Assembly: GCA_964606085.1 (NCBI GenBank)
Contig: CAZSFD010000041.1
Span: 1-44,591 of the forward strand
Direction: 5' to 3'
DNA length: 44,591 nucleotides
DNA from: CAIQJJ01 sp964606085
Lineage (GTDB): Bacteria > Chloroflexota > Anaerolineae > Anaerolineales > UBA4823
How positions within the stretch are numbered: position 1 is the stretch's first letter; each line of letters starts with the position of its first letter. Positions 17,501-26,900 of the stretch are shown one piece after another. Under the pieces are notes generated by a model, which had not been told where the DNA came from, did no database searches, and was given only the letters and a program-made list of their open reading frames with translations. The position numbers and the translations under genes are program-made.

Positions 17501-17812
17501 TTCGACCAGCCCAACCGCCATTGGACCCAAGAAGAGATGGACCTGATCGAAGTGCTGACCGAACAATTTGCCCTGGCCGCCGAAAACCTGCGCCTGCTCG
17601 ATGAAACCCAACGCCGCGCCGAACGTGAGCGCCTGACCGCCGGCATTACCGCCCATATCCGCGAAAGCCTGCACCTGGATACGATTTTGCGCACCACCGT
17701 GCAAGATGTCCAGCAGGCTCTCGGCCTGTCAGAGGTGGTCGTCCGCCTTAAGTCGCCAGAAAGCCTGCCTGGCGAAGCTGTGGCGCATTCTGAAAAGGAA
17801 ACCGGTGATTGA
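14534..17812 (+). CDS. soluble sensor: LacI-type sugar-binding domain fused to PAS, GAF, half-GAF, no HTH, no kinase
   Basis: A 1092-residue protein with no transmembrane helix. Residues about 14-305 form a LacI/GalR-type ligand-binding domain (GRRRIVFLQGPSAHLGAAERYRGY and VAVVGFDDVVENIIQTPTLTTVR are the family hallmarks). The helix-turn-helix that normally precedes it is absent: the protein starts almost directly at the first strand. An uncharacterised helical and mixed segment covers about 310-600. A PAS domain follows at about 607-725 (NLPDVIYYKDRQSRFIRVN, ending DITARK), then GAF (about 734-900), Y-x-W linker, half-GAF, and the 40-residue module at 1033-1072 (bases 17630-17749). It takes the same place as the membrane sensors but with a cytosolic, sugar-like input. 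The start overlaps the upstream stop by ATGA. The ligand is unknown; sugars are typical for the family. Confidence 0.83.
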   Translation: MSDVSSHETQAASHTLGLLTTSVSEPNIVPQWTGFVELARQRQANSITYVGGVYQLPEYRRANFVFDLAQGRRADGLIILSGNMLWAVDAAAVEQFVAPFRAERPVVCVEKPAGGVTTILMDDYEGMRQMVSHLIEVHGRRRIVFLQGPSAHLGAAERYRGYCAALEQAGIAFDQALVSDESYGWSSEEAHIAARLEALRRKPGVDYDAVVGVSCFVAIAASNVLQRQGVAVPGQVAVVGFDDVVENIIQTPTLTTVRAPFYEMANRAGETLLALLDGKPCEERVTQPVSLVFRQSCGCLEQLVTDAALFTTTRQPTLIAGGLPVLAAKRELWLPRFTQTFLAHADSAERHAAVVELSDEIRYLVDAFFAEVNGRAELVFLNSLRALLQKTSQADAPINAWQSVISALQHFLLPYLDAKTRPLCDSLWHQARVLIGEAAEHHQIRQRIGHDQRTRHLRDIANTLSAAQDVDDMMNHLTASLPTLGIAGCYVALHADPGGASGQARLVLAYAQGQRLPLPAEGVVYPAARLLPDDLYPTQGNFHLLVEPLYFEDTPLGFVVFDVAAVDPALYESLRLQLSNALHKVFVVQAELSVRRQVEEDLRHEQALFQSLMDNLPDVIYYKDRQSRFIRVNPAMARYHGFTQPEALLGKSDFDLFDEEHARPAYEDEQRIIQTGEPLLNFEEKEVFPDGRVAWVSTSKLPLRDADGKTVGTFGVSRDITARKVAEMQAEHRSVQLRTAAEVARAAGSILDLNRLSQEVVDLIQQRFDLYYVGLFMVDETGEWTNEPNRWAVLRAGTGEAGQAMLSQNHKLELGDTSMIGWCILHNEPRIALDVGQDAVHFRNPHLPLTRSELALPLASRGQALGALSIQSAQGQAFSGEDITIFQVMADQLANAIANARLYAATQAALEEMQATNRRYVRQGWESYSAAHPVLGYQQNEQGLQPLGRQILPEVQHALAGQHNQQPDDAALVVPVVLRDQPIGALGFRFDQPNRHWTQEEMDLIEVLTEQFALAAENLRLLDETQRRAERERLTAGITAHIRESLHLDTILRTTVQDVQQALGLSEVVVRLKSPESLPGEAVAHSEKETGD

Positions 17813-17814
17813 TT

Positions 17815-20109
17815 ATGAATCTGTGGAATCGTTTTACTCGTTGGTTCACAACCGGTCATCTCATTCGCAGGCCGGCCACCGTGCTGCTGGTGGTCGTGTT
17901 ACCGATCTTGTTCGGGATCATCACTTGGATTGGCAGCCTGGCCAGCAACCTGTTGCAGGATGCGGCGTTGGCGAACCTGACCGTGGCAAACCAGGCTGTT
18001 GCTGAAAGTGCCGCCACCTGGCTGGATTACAACGCCCGCGCCTTACTGCAAATGGTGGCTCAGGAAGAAATCTGGCAGATGGAAGCCGATGCGCAGAAGA
18101 TAGCGCTGGAGACCATGGCCGCCATTTACCCCCACATGTACCTGGTCAGCACGACCGACCTCAACGGCATCAACATTGCCCGCAGCGACGATGAAGCCAA
18201 TAAAGATTACAGCAGCCGCGAATGGTTCACCCTGGCCAGGTTGGGTAACAAAACCTTCGTTTACCAGACCCTCATCGGCGCGACCTCTGGGCAGCCGGCC
18301 ATTGTCGTGGCTACGCCCATTCGCAATGACCGCAACGAGATCGTGGGCGTGGGCATGTTTGCCAGTGAGTTGACTGTGCTATCAGAGCAGGTGCAGGCGA
18401 ATAGCATGAGCCAGCGCGGGGCGGTTTATATCGTAGATGGGCTGGATCGCATCATCGTTCACCCCAATATGTCCATCTCTGCCGAACTGCGCGACGCCTC
18501 TGCCTATCCGGCGGTGATCAAACTGCGCAAGGGCTTTGCTGGCCCGGTGCGTTTCGAGGATGAAACCGGCCAGCCCTGGCGCGCCTACCTGACCACGCTC
18601 GAAAACGGCTGGGGGGTCATTGCGCAGCAACCCGAAGATGAAATTTTTGCTGAAGTTGCCCAGGCGCAGCGCGTGGGTCTGGCGGTGGTGGTTGGCGGCA
18701 TTGCCATCATTTTTGTCGTATTTGCCCTGGTTGCCCGCAGCGTCATTCGCCCGATTGCCGATCTGACTGAAACTGCGGTGGCGATTGCCCAGGGAGACCT
18801 CAACCGCCGGGTGCAGATTAGCTCGCGCGATGAATTGGGTACGCTCTCACAGGCTTTCAACGACATGACCGATCAACTCCAGCATATTCAAGCCAACCTC
18901 GAAGGCCAGGTGGCCCAGCGTACTGCCGAGTTGCAAGCGCGCACCGCCGAACTGGAAGCCAACAGCGCCACCTTGCAGGCCAACGCCCGCGCATTAGATG
19001 AGCGTTCGGCTTATTTGCAAGCCGTGGCCGATGTCAGCCAGATTATTGCCACCATGCTCGACCCCGATGAATTGTCGGCGCAGGTGGTTGACCTGGTGCG
19101 CGAACGCTTCAACCTGTATTACGTGGGTTTGTTCCAGGTAGATGCTGCCGGTGAGCGCGCCTGGCTGGTGGCCGGCACCGGCCAGGCCGGCCAGGCCATG
19201 TTAGCGCGTAAACACGCCATCCAGGTTGGCACGGGGATGATCGGGTGGAGCATTGCGCATGGCGAACCGCGCATCGCCTTGCAGGCGGGTGAAGACGAAG
19301 TGCGCCTGGCCACGCCAGACCTGCCAGAAACGCGCTCAGAAGCGGCCCTGCCGCTGCGTTCGCGCGGGGTGGTCATTGGCGCATTATCTATCCAAAGCGC
19401 CGTTCCCAATGACTTCAACGATGAAAATATCGCTGTATTTCAAATGATGGCTGATCAGGTGGCGGTGGCTTTGGATAATGCCCGCCTCTACCGCCAAAGC
19501 CAGGAAGCGTTGCAATCGCTGCGCGAAACCTATGGGCAGCAGAGTTTTGAAGGCTGGAACCGTCTGCTGAAGACCCGCGCGGACATGGCGTATCGTGTGG
19601 ATGCGCAGGGCCTGGCGAAAGCGCGCGAGGTGTGGTACCCCGAAATGGATGCGGCCTTACGGCAGGGCGACCTGATCCTGGCGCAGCCTGACGCCCGGAA
19701 CGGCGAAGATGGCCTGCCCCTGGCGTTGCCGATCAAAGTGCGCGGCCAGGTGATCGGCGTGTTGGATGCCCGCCGCGACCTGGCCCAGGGCCACTGGCAG
19801 CCCGACGACGTGGCCTTTTTGCAGACCGTGGTGGAGCAGTTAGGCGTTGCTCTCGAAAGCGCCCAACTCTACCAGGAAACGCAAAGCCGCGCCGAACGCG
19901 AACGCCTGGTGGCAGAAATCACCAGCAAACTGCGCGCATCCAATGATCCGAAGGAAATTTTGCAAACTGCCGCCAGCGAATTACGCCGCGCCCTGCGCGT
20001 GAAAGATGCCCGCGTGCTGCTGCGCAGCAAGGGGCAGGCCGAAGAAGACCTTCACGCCGAAATTGGCGTTGCGGCGGTTTCACCTGCGCCCGCGAACGGG
20101 CAGGAGTAA
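17815..20109 (+). CDS. membrane sensor: double Cache-like input, HAMP, GAF, half-GAF, no kinase
   Basis: A 764-residue protein. Helix one is at about 20-43. The extracytoplasmic domain at about 45-280 looks like dCache_1, with MYLVSTTDLNGINIARSDD, the DYSSREWF signature and IVVATPIRN. Helix two is at about 288-311, followed by HAMP (VIRPIADLTETAVAIAQGDL) and a long coiled coil. The GAF at about 400-560 has RFNLYYVGLFQVD. The linker has YGQQSFEGW, then a half-GAF. The 40-residue module is at residues 697-736 (bases 19903-20022), with a short acidic/Ala tail. Its DYSSREWF element resembles Cache domains that bind amino acids and other small molecules in chemoreceptors. I chose the ATG at 17815 over an in-frame TTG at 17809. 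It is the last of the sensor set, immediately before the ParA gene. Confidence 0.83.
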   Translation: MNLWNRFTRWFTTGHLIRRPATVLLVVVLPILFGIITWIGSLASNLLQDAALANLTVANQAVAESAATWLDYNARALLQMVAQEEIWQMEADAQKIALETMAAIYPHMYLVSTTDLNGINIARSDDEANKDYSSREWFTLARLGNKTFVYQTLIGATSGQPAIVVATPIRNDRNEIVGVGMFASELTVLSEQVQANSMSQRGAVYIVDGLDRIIVHPNMSISAELRDASAYPAVIKLRKGFAGPVRFEDETGQPWRAYLTTLENGWGVIAQQPEDEIFAEVAQAQRVGLAVVVGGIAIIFVVFALVARSVIRPIADLTETAVAIAQGDLNRRVQISSRDELGTLSQAFNDMTDQLQHIQANLEGQVAQRTAELQARTAELEANSATLQANARALDERSAYLQAVADVSQIIATMLDPDELSAQVVDLVRERFNLYYVGLFQVDAAGERAWLVAGTGQAGQAMLARKHAIQVGTGMIGWSIAHGEPRIALQAGEDEVRLATPDLPETRSEAALPLRSRGVVIGALSIQSAVPNDFNDENIAVFQMMADQVAVALDNARLYRQSQEALQSLRETYGQQSFEGWNRLLKTRADMAYRVDAQGLAKAREVWYPEMDAALRQGDLILAQPDARNGEDGLPLALPIKVRGQVIGVLDARRDLAQGHWQPDDVAFLQTVVEQLGVALESAQLYQETQSRAERERLVAEITSKLRASNDPKEILQTAASELRRALRVKDARVLLRSKGQAEEDLHAEIGVAAVSPAPANGQE

Positions 20110-20115
20110 GTGGCT

Positions 20116-20913
20116 ATGACGACCATTTTTGCAATCTCGAATGAAAAAGGCGGCGTGGCAAAAACGACCACTTCGCTCGCCATTGGCGGCGCTTTGGCTG
20201 AAATGGGCTACCGGGTGCTGCTGGTGGACCTGGATGCCCAGGCCAACCTGACCCTGGGTATGGGCATTCAGCCGGCCCGCGTCAAGCATTCGATGGCCGA
20301 TGTGCTGCTCAATTCGCTGCCGCTGGTCAACGTGTGCCAGAAAACGCAGGTAGACGGCCTGGAAATTGCCCCGGCCAATGCCGATATGGGCATGGTGGAA
20401 CGCTTTTTGCCGGTGCGCCAAAATTATGAATATGTGATCAAAACGGTGCTGGCTACGGCGCAATCGGCGCTGCTGCCCCCTTACGATTACGTGCTGCTCG
20501 ATTGCCCGCCCTCGATTGGCGCGGTCACCCTCAATGCCCTGACCGCCTCGCAGTTTGTCATCATCCCCACGCAGCCCGAATACTTCTCCGCCCACGGCTT
20601 GCGCAGCCTGATGGGCGCCATCCGCCGCATTCGCAACCAGACCAACCCCGACCTGGCTTATTATGTGTTGATTACCATGATGGATCGCCGCAACCGCATT
20701 CATCGCGCGCTCTATGAGCAGTTGCAAACCACCTTTGGCGAAGGTTTACTCGCAACGGTGATCGAAATTGATACCAAGCTGCGCGAAAGCACGATTGCTG
20801 GCCTGCCGATAACCCACTACAACCCTAACAGCCGCAGCGCCTTGCAATATCGTGCTTTAGCTCAGGAGATAGTTCAGAATGCCCAAGCAGAACAAGCTAC
20901 ACAACCAGCTTAA
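20116..20913 (+). CDS. ParA/Soj-type ATPase without a ParB partner
   Basis: A 265-residue ParA-family ATPase. The deviant Walker A motif KGGVAKTTT is at residues 11-19, with the signature Lys11 needed for sandwich dimers and catalytic Lys16. Next come VDLDAQANLT (Walker A') and VLLDCPPSIGAVTLNAL (Walker B). Proteins of this family form ATP-dependent dimers that bind DNA nonspecifically and position cargo: chromosome origins, plasmids, chemoreceptor arrays, carboxysomes. There is no ParB, parS-like repeat or origin here, and the neighbours are sensors and a kinase. CAGGAG at 20101-20106 sets the ATG at 20116 rather than the GTG at 20110. The 3' end overlaps the kinase gene by 35 bases, and the kinase's own ribosome binding site (20863-20869) lies within it. 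Positioning of the signalling assembly is therefore the best guess for its role. Confidence 0.88.
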   Translation: MTTIFAISNEKGGVAKTTTSLAIGGALAEMGYRVLLVDLDAQANLTLGMGIQPARVKHSMADVLLNSLPLVNVCQKTQVDGLEIAPANADMGMVERFLPVRQNYEYVIKTVLATAQSALLPPYDYVLLDCPPSIGAVTLNALTASQFVIIPTQPEYFSAHGLRSLMGAIRRIRNQTNPDLAYYVLITMMDRRNRIHRALYEQLQTTFGEGLLATVIEIDTKLRESTIAGLPITHYNPNSRSALQYRALAQEIVQNAQAEQATQPA

Positions 20914-23900
20914 GAGCCTTTTCGACGATCTCGATCAAGAGGCTGGCCAACTGTCGGCGGCCCATGCCATGCCGGCGGCGTGGCATTGGGTTTGCGATCA
21001 GAAAGGCCATTATATAGAATGCGGCCCAGAAGTTTTCGCCGTCCTGGGTATTGCGCCCGAAGCATTTATCGGTAAGGCGGTGGCCGGTTTTGCCCTCGCG
21101 CCCGATGCGATCTCGCGGGTGGAGAACGCCTTGTTGGGTGCAGAATTCCCGGTCGAAGTGCAGGTGGATTTCCTGACCGCTTCGGGGCAAGCTGTGGCAG
21201 CGCGCTTGAGCATTATTTCGGGGCCAACCAGCGCCTTGCCGCAGTGGCAGGGGGTGGTTCAGCCCTTGTTGCCAGCGCAAACGGCACGCCTATCTCCACC
21301 GGTATCACCGGTGGAAAAGCGTACTGCGCGGCGCTCGGTAACGGACAAGCTCTTTTTGCCTGAAAGTGAACCACTCACGCCAACCGGCCAGGAAAGCCTC
21401 TCGCAGTTCCGCCCCATTTTCGATGCCGGTTTGGATCGCGGCACGGCCACCATGGCGGTGCCCTTCCGGCTGCAAGATGAGCATGTGGGGTTGGTAGAAG
21501 TGCTGGATGAAGACCGCAGTTGGTCACCCGATGAGCAGAACCTGGTGATGCAGGTGGCCGATCAGCTCTCGCTGGCCCTCGAAAATGCCCGCCTGTTCCA
21601 GGAAACGCAGGCCGCCCTCAACGAAACCGCCACGCTTTACGCCATCACCAGCGCGGCCAGCCGTTCGCTCGAAATCGAAAGCACTTTGCAAGAGATGTTG
21701 GGGCGCGTCCTCGAAGCCATCGGCATGAACATTGGCCTGATTGCCACCTACGACCCCGACCTGGGCAGTTTACGGCTGGTGGTGCAGCAAAACCTGCCCG
21801 AGGCCCTGCTGCAAATTTTCCAGCAAGCGCGCGGCCTCGAAAATTCGCTGTGTTCGGTGGTCTACCATCAGCGCGGGCCATTGGGCATTCCAGACCTCGA
21901 AACCACGACCACGACGGTGAATGTCAGTGGTCTGATTCAAAATGGCATTCGCAGTTACCTGGGTGTGCCGTTGGTGTCGAAGGGGCAGGTGTTGGGTACC
22001 CTGTGCGCCATGCGCGGTTCGCCCTACCCCAAACCAGCCAACAGCCTCGATCTGATGGAAGTGGCCGGGCAGCAGATCGGCATCGCCATCGAAAATGCCA
22101 ATCTGTTCCGTGAAACCCAGTCGCGCGCCGAAGAGTTGAGCATCCTCAATGAAATGGGGCGGGCGCTCTCCAGCCAACTGAATATGACGGATGTGTTAGC
22201 GAAAACGTATGAATACACAGCCCGTTTGTTCGATGTCGAAAACTTTTTCATTGCCATCTATGACCCCGCCGAAGAGCAAGAGTTATCGTTTCCGCTAGCC
22301 ATTTCCGAAAATCAGCGTGTCGCCTGGCGGCCACGCAAATTGGGCAACGGCCTGAGCGAACACGTGCTGTTTACCCGCCAGCCCCTGCTGATCAAAGATG
22401 ACCTGGAAGCGACGGTGATCAAATTGCTGGGCCGCGAACTGATCGGCCAGAAAGCGGAAAGTTGGCTGGGCGTGCCATTGCTGATCGGCGGACAGGCCAT
22501 CGGCGTGATTGCCGTGCAGAGCTATACCACGCCGCGTAAATATAACGAGCGCCACCGCGACCTGCTGGTGGCCGTGGCCAGCCAGGCCGCCATTGCCATT
22601 CAAAATGCCCGCCTCTACCAGGAAGAGCAGCGCCGCCGCCAGATTGCTGACAGTTTGCGCGAAATTGCCCGCGTGGTGGGCTCCACCCTCGATCTCAACC
22701 TGGTGATCGAACGGATGCTCGATCAGATCGAGCGGCTGATCCCCTTCACCAGCGCCTCTATCCAACTGGTCGAAAGCGGGCGGCGGCGTGTGATTGGCGG
22801 GCGCGGCTACGACCGCGGCAATGCTGAAAGCGACGGGCCGCGCCTGTGGCGGCCCATTGCCGAAGACCCGCTGATCGCCGAGGTGGTGCGCACCCGCCAG
22901 CCCCTGGTTTTGAGCGATACCGCCGAAGACCCGCGTTGGGAGGCGCTGCCCAGCACGCAGGACATTCGTTCGTGGATCGCCGCGCCGATGGTGGCCGGGC
23001 AGGATGTGGTCGGTATTATGACCCTCGACCAGGTGATGCCGCGGGCCTACTCACAAGAAAGTGGCGAACTGGCTATGGCGGTGGCCGCACAGGCCGCGGT
23101 GGCTATTCAGAACGCCGGTTTGTTCAACGAGACACAGCGCCGCGCCGAAGAAACCACCGCCCTCAACGACCTGGCGCGCGCCCTCTCCACCCGTCTGGAC
23201 ATCAGCCGCGTGTTGGAAGAAGTGCATCGCGGCGTCTCGCGCCTGTTAGATACGACCAATTTCTACATTGCCCTCTACGACGCCGACACGGACGAAAATG
23301 TCTTTGTCGTTAACGTGACCGAGTCACAGCTTGACCAGTCGGTGGCGCGCCTGCCAGCCGGCCAGGGTATCACCGGGTACATCTTACGCACCCAGGAGAG
23401 TGTTTTGATCGGCCAGGGTGTCGAAAATTGGTTGAAAGAACATCAAATCCCCACCGTGGGCGAGCCGGCTGTTTCGTGGCTGGGGGTGCCGATGATCGTT
23501 GGCGGCCAGGCCATTGGCGTGATGGCCGTGCAAAGCTACAACGAACTGAACGTGTACGATGAGCATGACCTGGCGCTGCTGACGGCTATTTCTAGCCAGG
23601 CCTCCATTGCCATTCAGAACGCCCGCCTGTTCGAGCAAAACCAGGCCGCCCTGGCCGAAACCGATGCGCTCTATCGGGCGGGCGCAGAGCTTTCGACCGC
23701 GCTCCGCTTCGATGATGTGCTGGCGATTTTGCGCAAGCACACCATCGCCGGCGCCGGGTCGAATTTGGTGGCGGCCATTCTCTTTGAGCATCCCTGGGGC
23801 GACCAGGACCAGCCCGCCTGGATCGAGGTGATCAGCCGTTGGACGACCCTGGATGCGGCTATTTTAGCCAACCGCTACGCCCTGGATCGCTTTCCGGCCT

Positions 23901-26900
23901 TTGCCACCCTGGCGCAGCTTGTTCAGCATTCTGGTGAACCATTGCTCTTCGAAGATGTGACGACCGATGAAAAGCTCGACCCACCCTCGCGCCAGCTTTA
24001 TCGCGAGGGCTTCGGGGCCAGCAGCGCCATGATCCTTCCCATGATAGCGGGTGGGCAATTAATCGGTTGTTTCAACATCACGTATTCTTCCCCAACGGTT
24101 TTTTTGGAGGCCGATGTACGCCGTTTGGCTGCGCTTACCGGGCAGGCTTCGGTGGTGGTGCAGAACCTGCGCAGCATCGAACTGGCGCAACAGCGCGCCG
24201 CAGAAGCGCAGTTGCGCAGCGAAGAACTGGCCCTGATCAACACGGTGGTGACGGCGATGGTTGCGAGTGATGATTTGACCCACGCCTTGAGTACGGTGGC
24301 TGAAACCCTGCATTACGAATTTGAACTGGGGCATGTGGGAATTGCCTTGCTCAACGAGGAAAAGAGCAGCCTGACCATCGTTGCCGAAAAATCGTCGGGC
24401 AGAGAACCAACCCTGGGAAAAGCCATTCCGGTTCAAGCCCACCCGGCCACCGAGGAGGTCTTGCGCACGCGCCGTCCGTTGATCATCAACGACCCGCAAA
24501 ATGATGCGCGCCTGGCGGCAAGCCGCGAAGCCATGCTGCAACAGCGCGTGATCCAGGTGGCGATGTTCCCCATCGTGACAGCCGGCGACGTGATCGGCAC
24601 CATTGGCATGGATGTCACCCAAGAGGGCACCCCCCTGAATGAGAGTGATATTTCTTTGCTCACTACACTCGTCGGACAGATTTCCACGGCCATTCAGAAC
24701 TCACGCCTCAACGCTCAAACGCAGCAAGCGCTGGCCGAAACGGCCAATCTCTATCGGGCCAATGCCGAGTTGAACGCCGTCAAAACCTACGATGCCATTC
24801 TCGATGTCCTGCGCAAGTCCACGGTGCTCGGCCATGCCAACATTAGCGAGGTTTCGCTCAACATCTTTGATCGCGCCTGGACGCCCGACCGCAGCCCCGA
24901 ATGGATGCAGGCTCTGGCGCGTTGGCCTGCCGACCCTTACCGTGAACTGGCCAGTTTTCGTGTGCCGCTGGCCAATTGGCCGACGGCAGATCAGTTCATG
25001 CGTTCGGATGAACCGGTTTACATCGAAAACGCCACCTCCGATGCGCGCCTGGGACCCTTGGCACATGCCTACTATGTCAACCAGTTGGGTGCAAAGGGCG
25101 TGTTGTTTGCGCCGCTCAATGTGGGTGGGCAGTGGTTTGGGCAAATCATGGCTGTGTTCAAAACGGCTACACCGATGACCGACAAGGATTTGCGCCTGTT
25201 AGGCACACTGGCTGGGCAGGCTTCGGTAGCCATTCAGAACATCCGCTTGCTCGAAGAAAGCCGCCGCCGCACCGCCCAACTGGAGACGGCGGCAGAAATC
25301 GCCCGCGATACGTCGGGTTCGCTCGACCTCAATATCCTCCTGCGCCGCGTGGTCAACCTGATGCGCGACCGCTACGGCTACTACCACGCCTCCATCTTCC
25401 TGCTCGATGACTCTGGCCTCAACGCCGTTGTCAAGGAATCCACCGGGGAGGCCGGCGAAGAAATGAAACGCCGCGGCCACAAACTGGGCGTCGGCTCGCA
25501 GTCGGTCATCGGCTATGTCACGCAGACCGGTTCACCGTTGATCATCAACGACGTCTCGCAAAACCCCATGCACCGCCCCAACCCGCTGCTGCCTGAAACC
25601 AAAGCCGAACTGGGTCTGCCGTTGAAGATCGGCTACCGTGTCATTGGCGCGCTGGATGTGCAATCGTCGCAGGTGGGCGCGTTCAACCCCGATGATGTCA
25701 ACGTGCTGCAAACCCTGGCCGACCAGATCGCCGTGGCGGTGGATAACGCCCGTTCGTATGAGTTGGTGCAAATGGCCAACGCCGAAAGCCGCCGCCGCGT
25801 GCAAGAATTGAGCATCCTGTACAACATTTCGCAATCGCTCGCCAGCGCCCCGCTCGAATCGGGTGAAATTGCCACCACCATTGCCCGCCAGTTCATCGAG
25901 ATTATGGATGTGCCCAAATGCACCATCTATGCCTTGAATGCCCGCGATGAGTTGTTGAGCGTCATTGCTGAGATGTCGCGTTCTGCCCGTGATGGCCTGC
26001 CTGGCTCGGAAATTGTCAGTTCGGAAGATGTCGGCACGACGGTTTCGCTGCACGAACACCCGGCGGCCATGCGGGTGGCTCATTCGTTGCAGCCGCTCGC
26101 CATCCAGTTGAGCGATCCCTTTGCTGACCAGGTCGAATTGGCCTACATGAAGGCGAAGGAAATCGAAACCCTGGTCATCTTGCCGCTGGCGGTCAAAGGC
26201 GCGGCCGTGGGCATCGTCATGCTCGAAAGCTGGGGACGGGCGCGCAGCTTTTCAGCCGATCAACTCAACCTGGCGGTTACGCTGGGCAACGCGGCGGCTG
26301 TGGCGTTGGATAATGCCCGCCTGTATGAGGAGCAGCGCCAGGCAGCCGAAAAATTGCGCGAGGTAGATAAGCTCAAGTCGCAATTCCTCGCCAACATGTC
26401 ACACGAACTGCGCACGCCGTTGAACTCGATCATCGGGTTCTCGCGTGTCATCCTCAAAGGCATTGATGGCCCCGTGAGCGAGTTGCAACAGCAAGACCTT
26501 TCAGCCATCAACAGCGCCGGTCAGCACCTGCTCAACCTGATCAACGACATTCTCGATATCTCCAAGATCGAAGCGGGCAAGATGGAACTGGCCCTGGAAG
26601 AAAATGTCAACCTGAACGATTTGCTCAACAGCGCCATGTCTTACGCCATTGGCCTGACCAAAGACAAGCCGATCAAACTGGTGAAAGATTTCTCTGCCGA
26701 ATTGCCTGCCGTGCGCGCCGACCCCACCAAGCTGCGCCAGGTCATCATCAATTTCCTCAGCAACGCCAGTAAGTTTACCGAACAGGGCAGCATCACGCTG
26801 AGAGCCAAAGAGCAATTTGGGCCAGATGGCTTCCCTGAAATCAAAATCAGCGTCATTGACACCGGCGCCGGCATTGCCCCCGAAGACCAGGCCCGCCTGT

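Noticed and set aside
16337..17704. A 455-codon open frame on the minus strand
   Set aside because: It is the reverse shadow of the LacI-PAS-GAF sensor; no domain and no ribosome binding site.
4819..20109. Sensors as phytochromes or complete histidine kinases
   Set aside because: No PHY domain or bilin-site context around a GAF cysteine was found, and none has an H box or ATPase motifs.
20116..20913. ParA as part of a chromosome or plasmid partition locus
   Set aside because: No ParB, no parS-like repeats, no replication gene nearby; the neighbours are all signalling genes.
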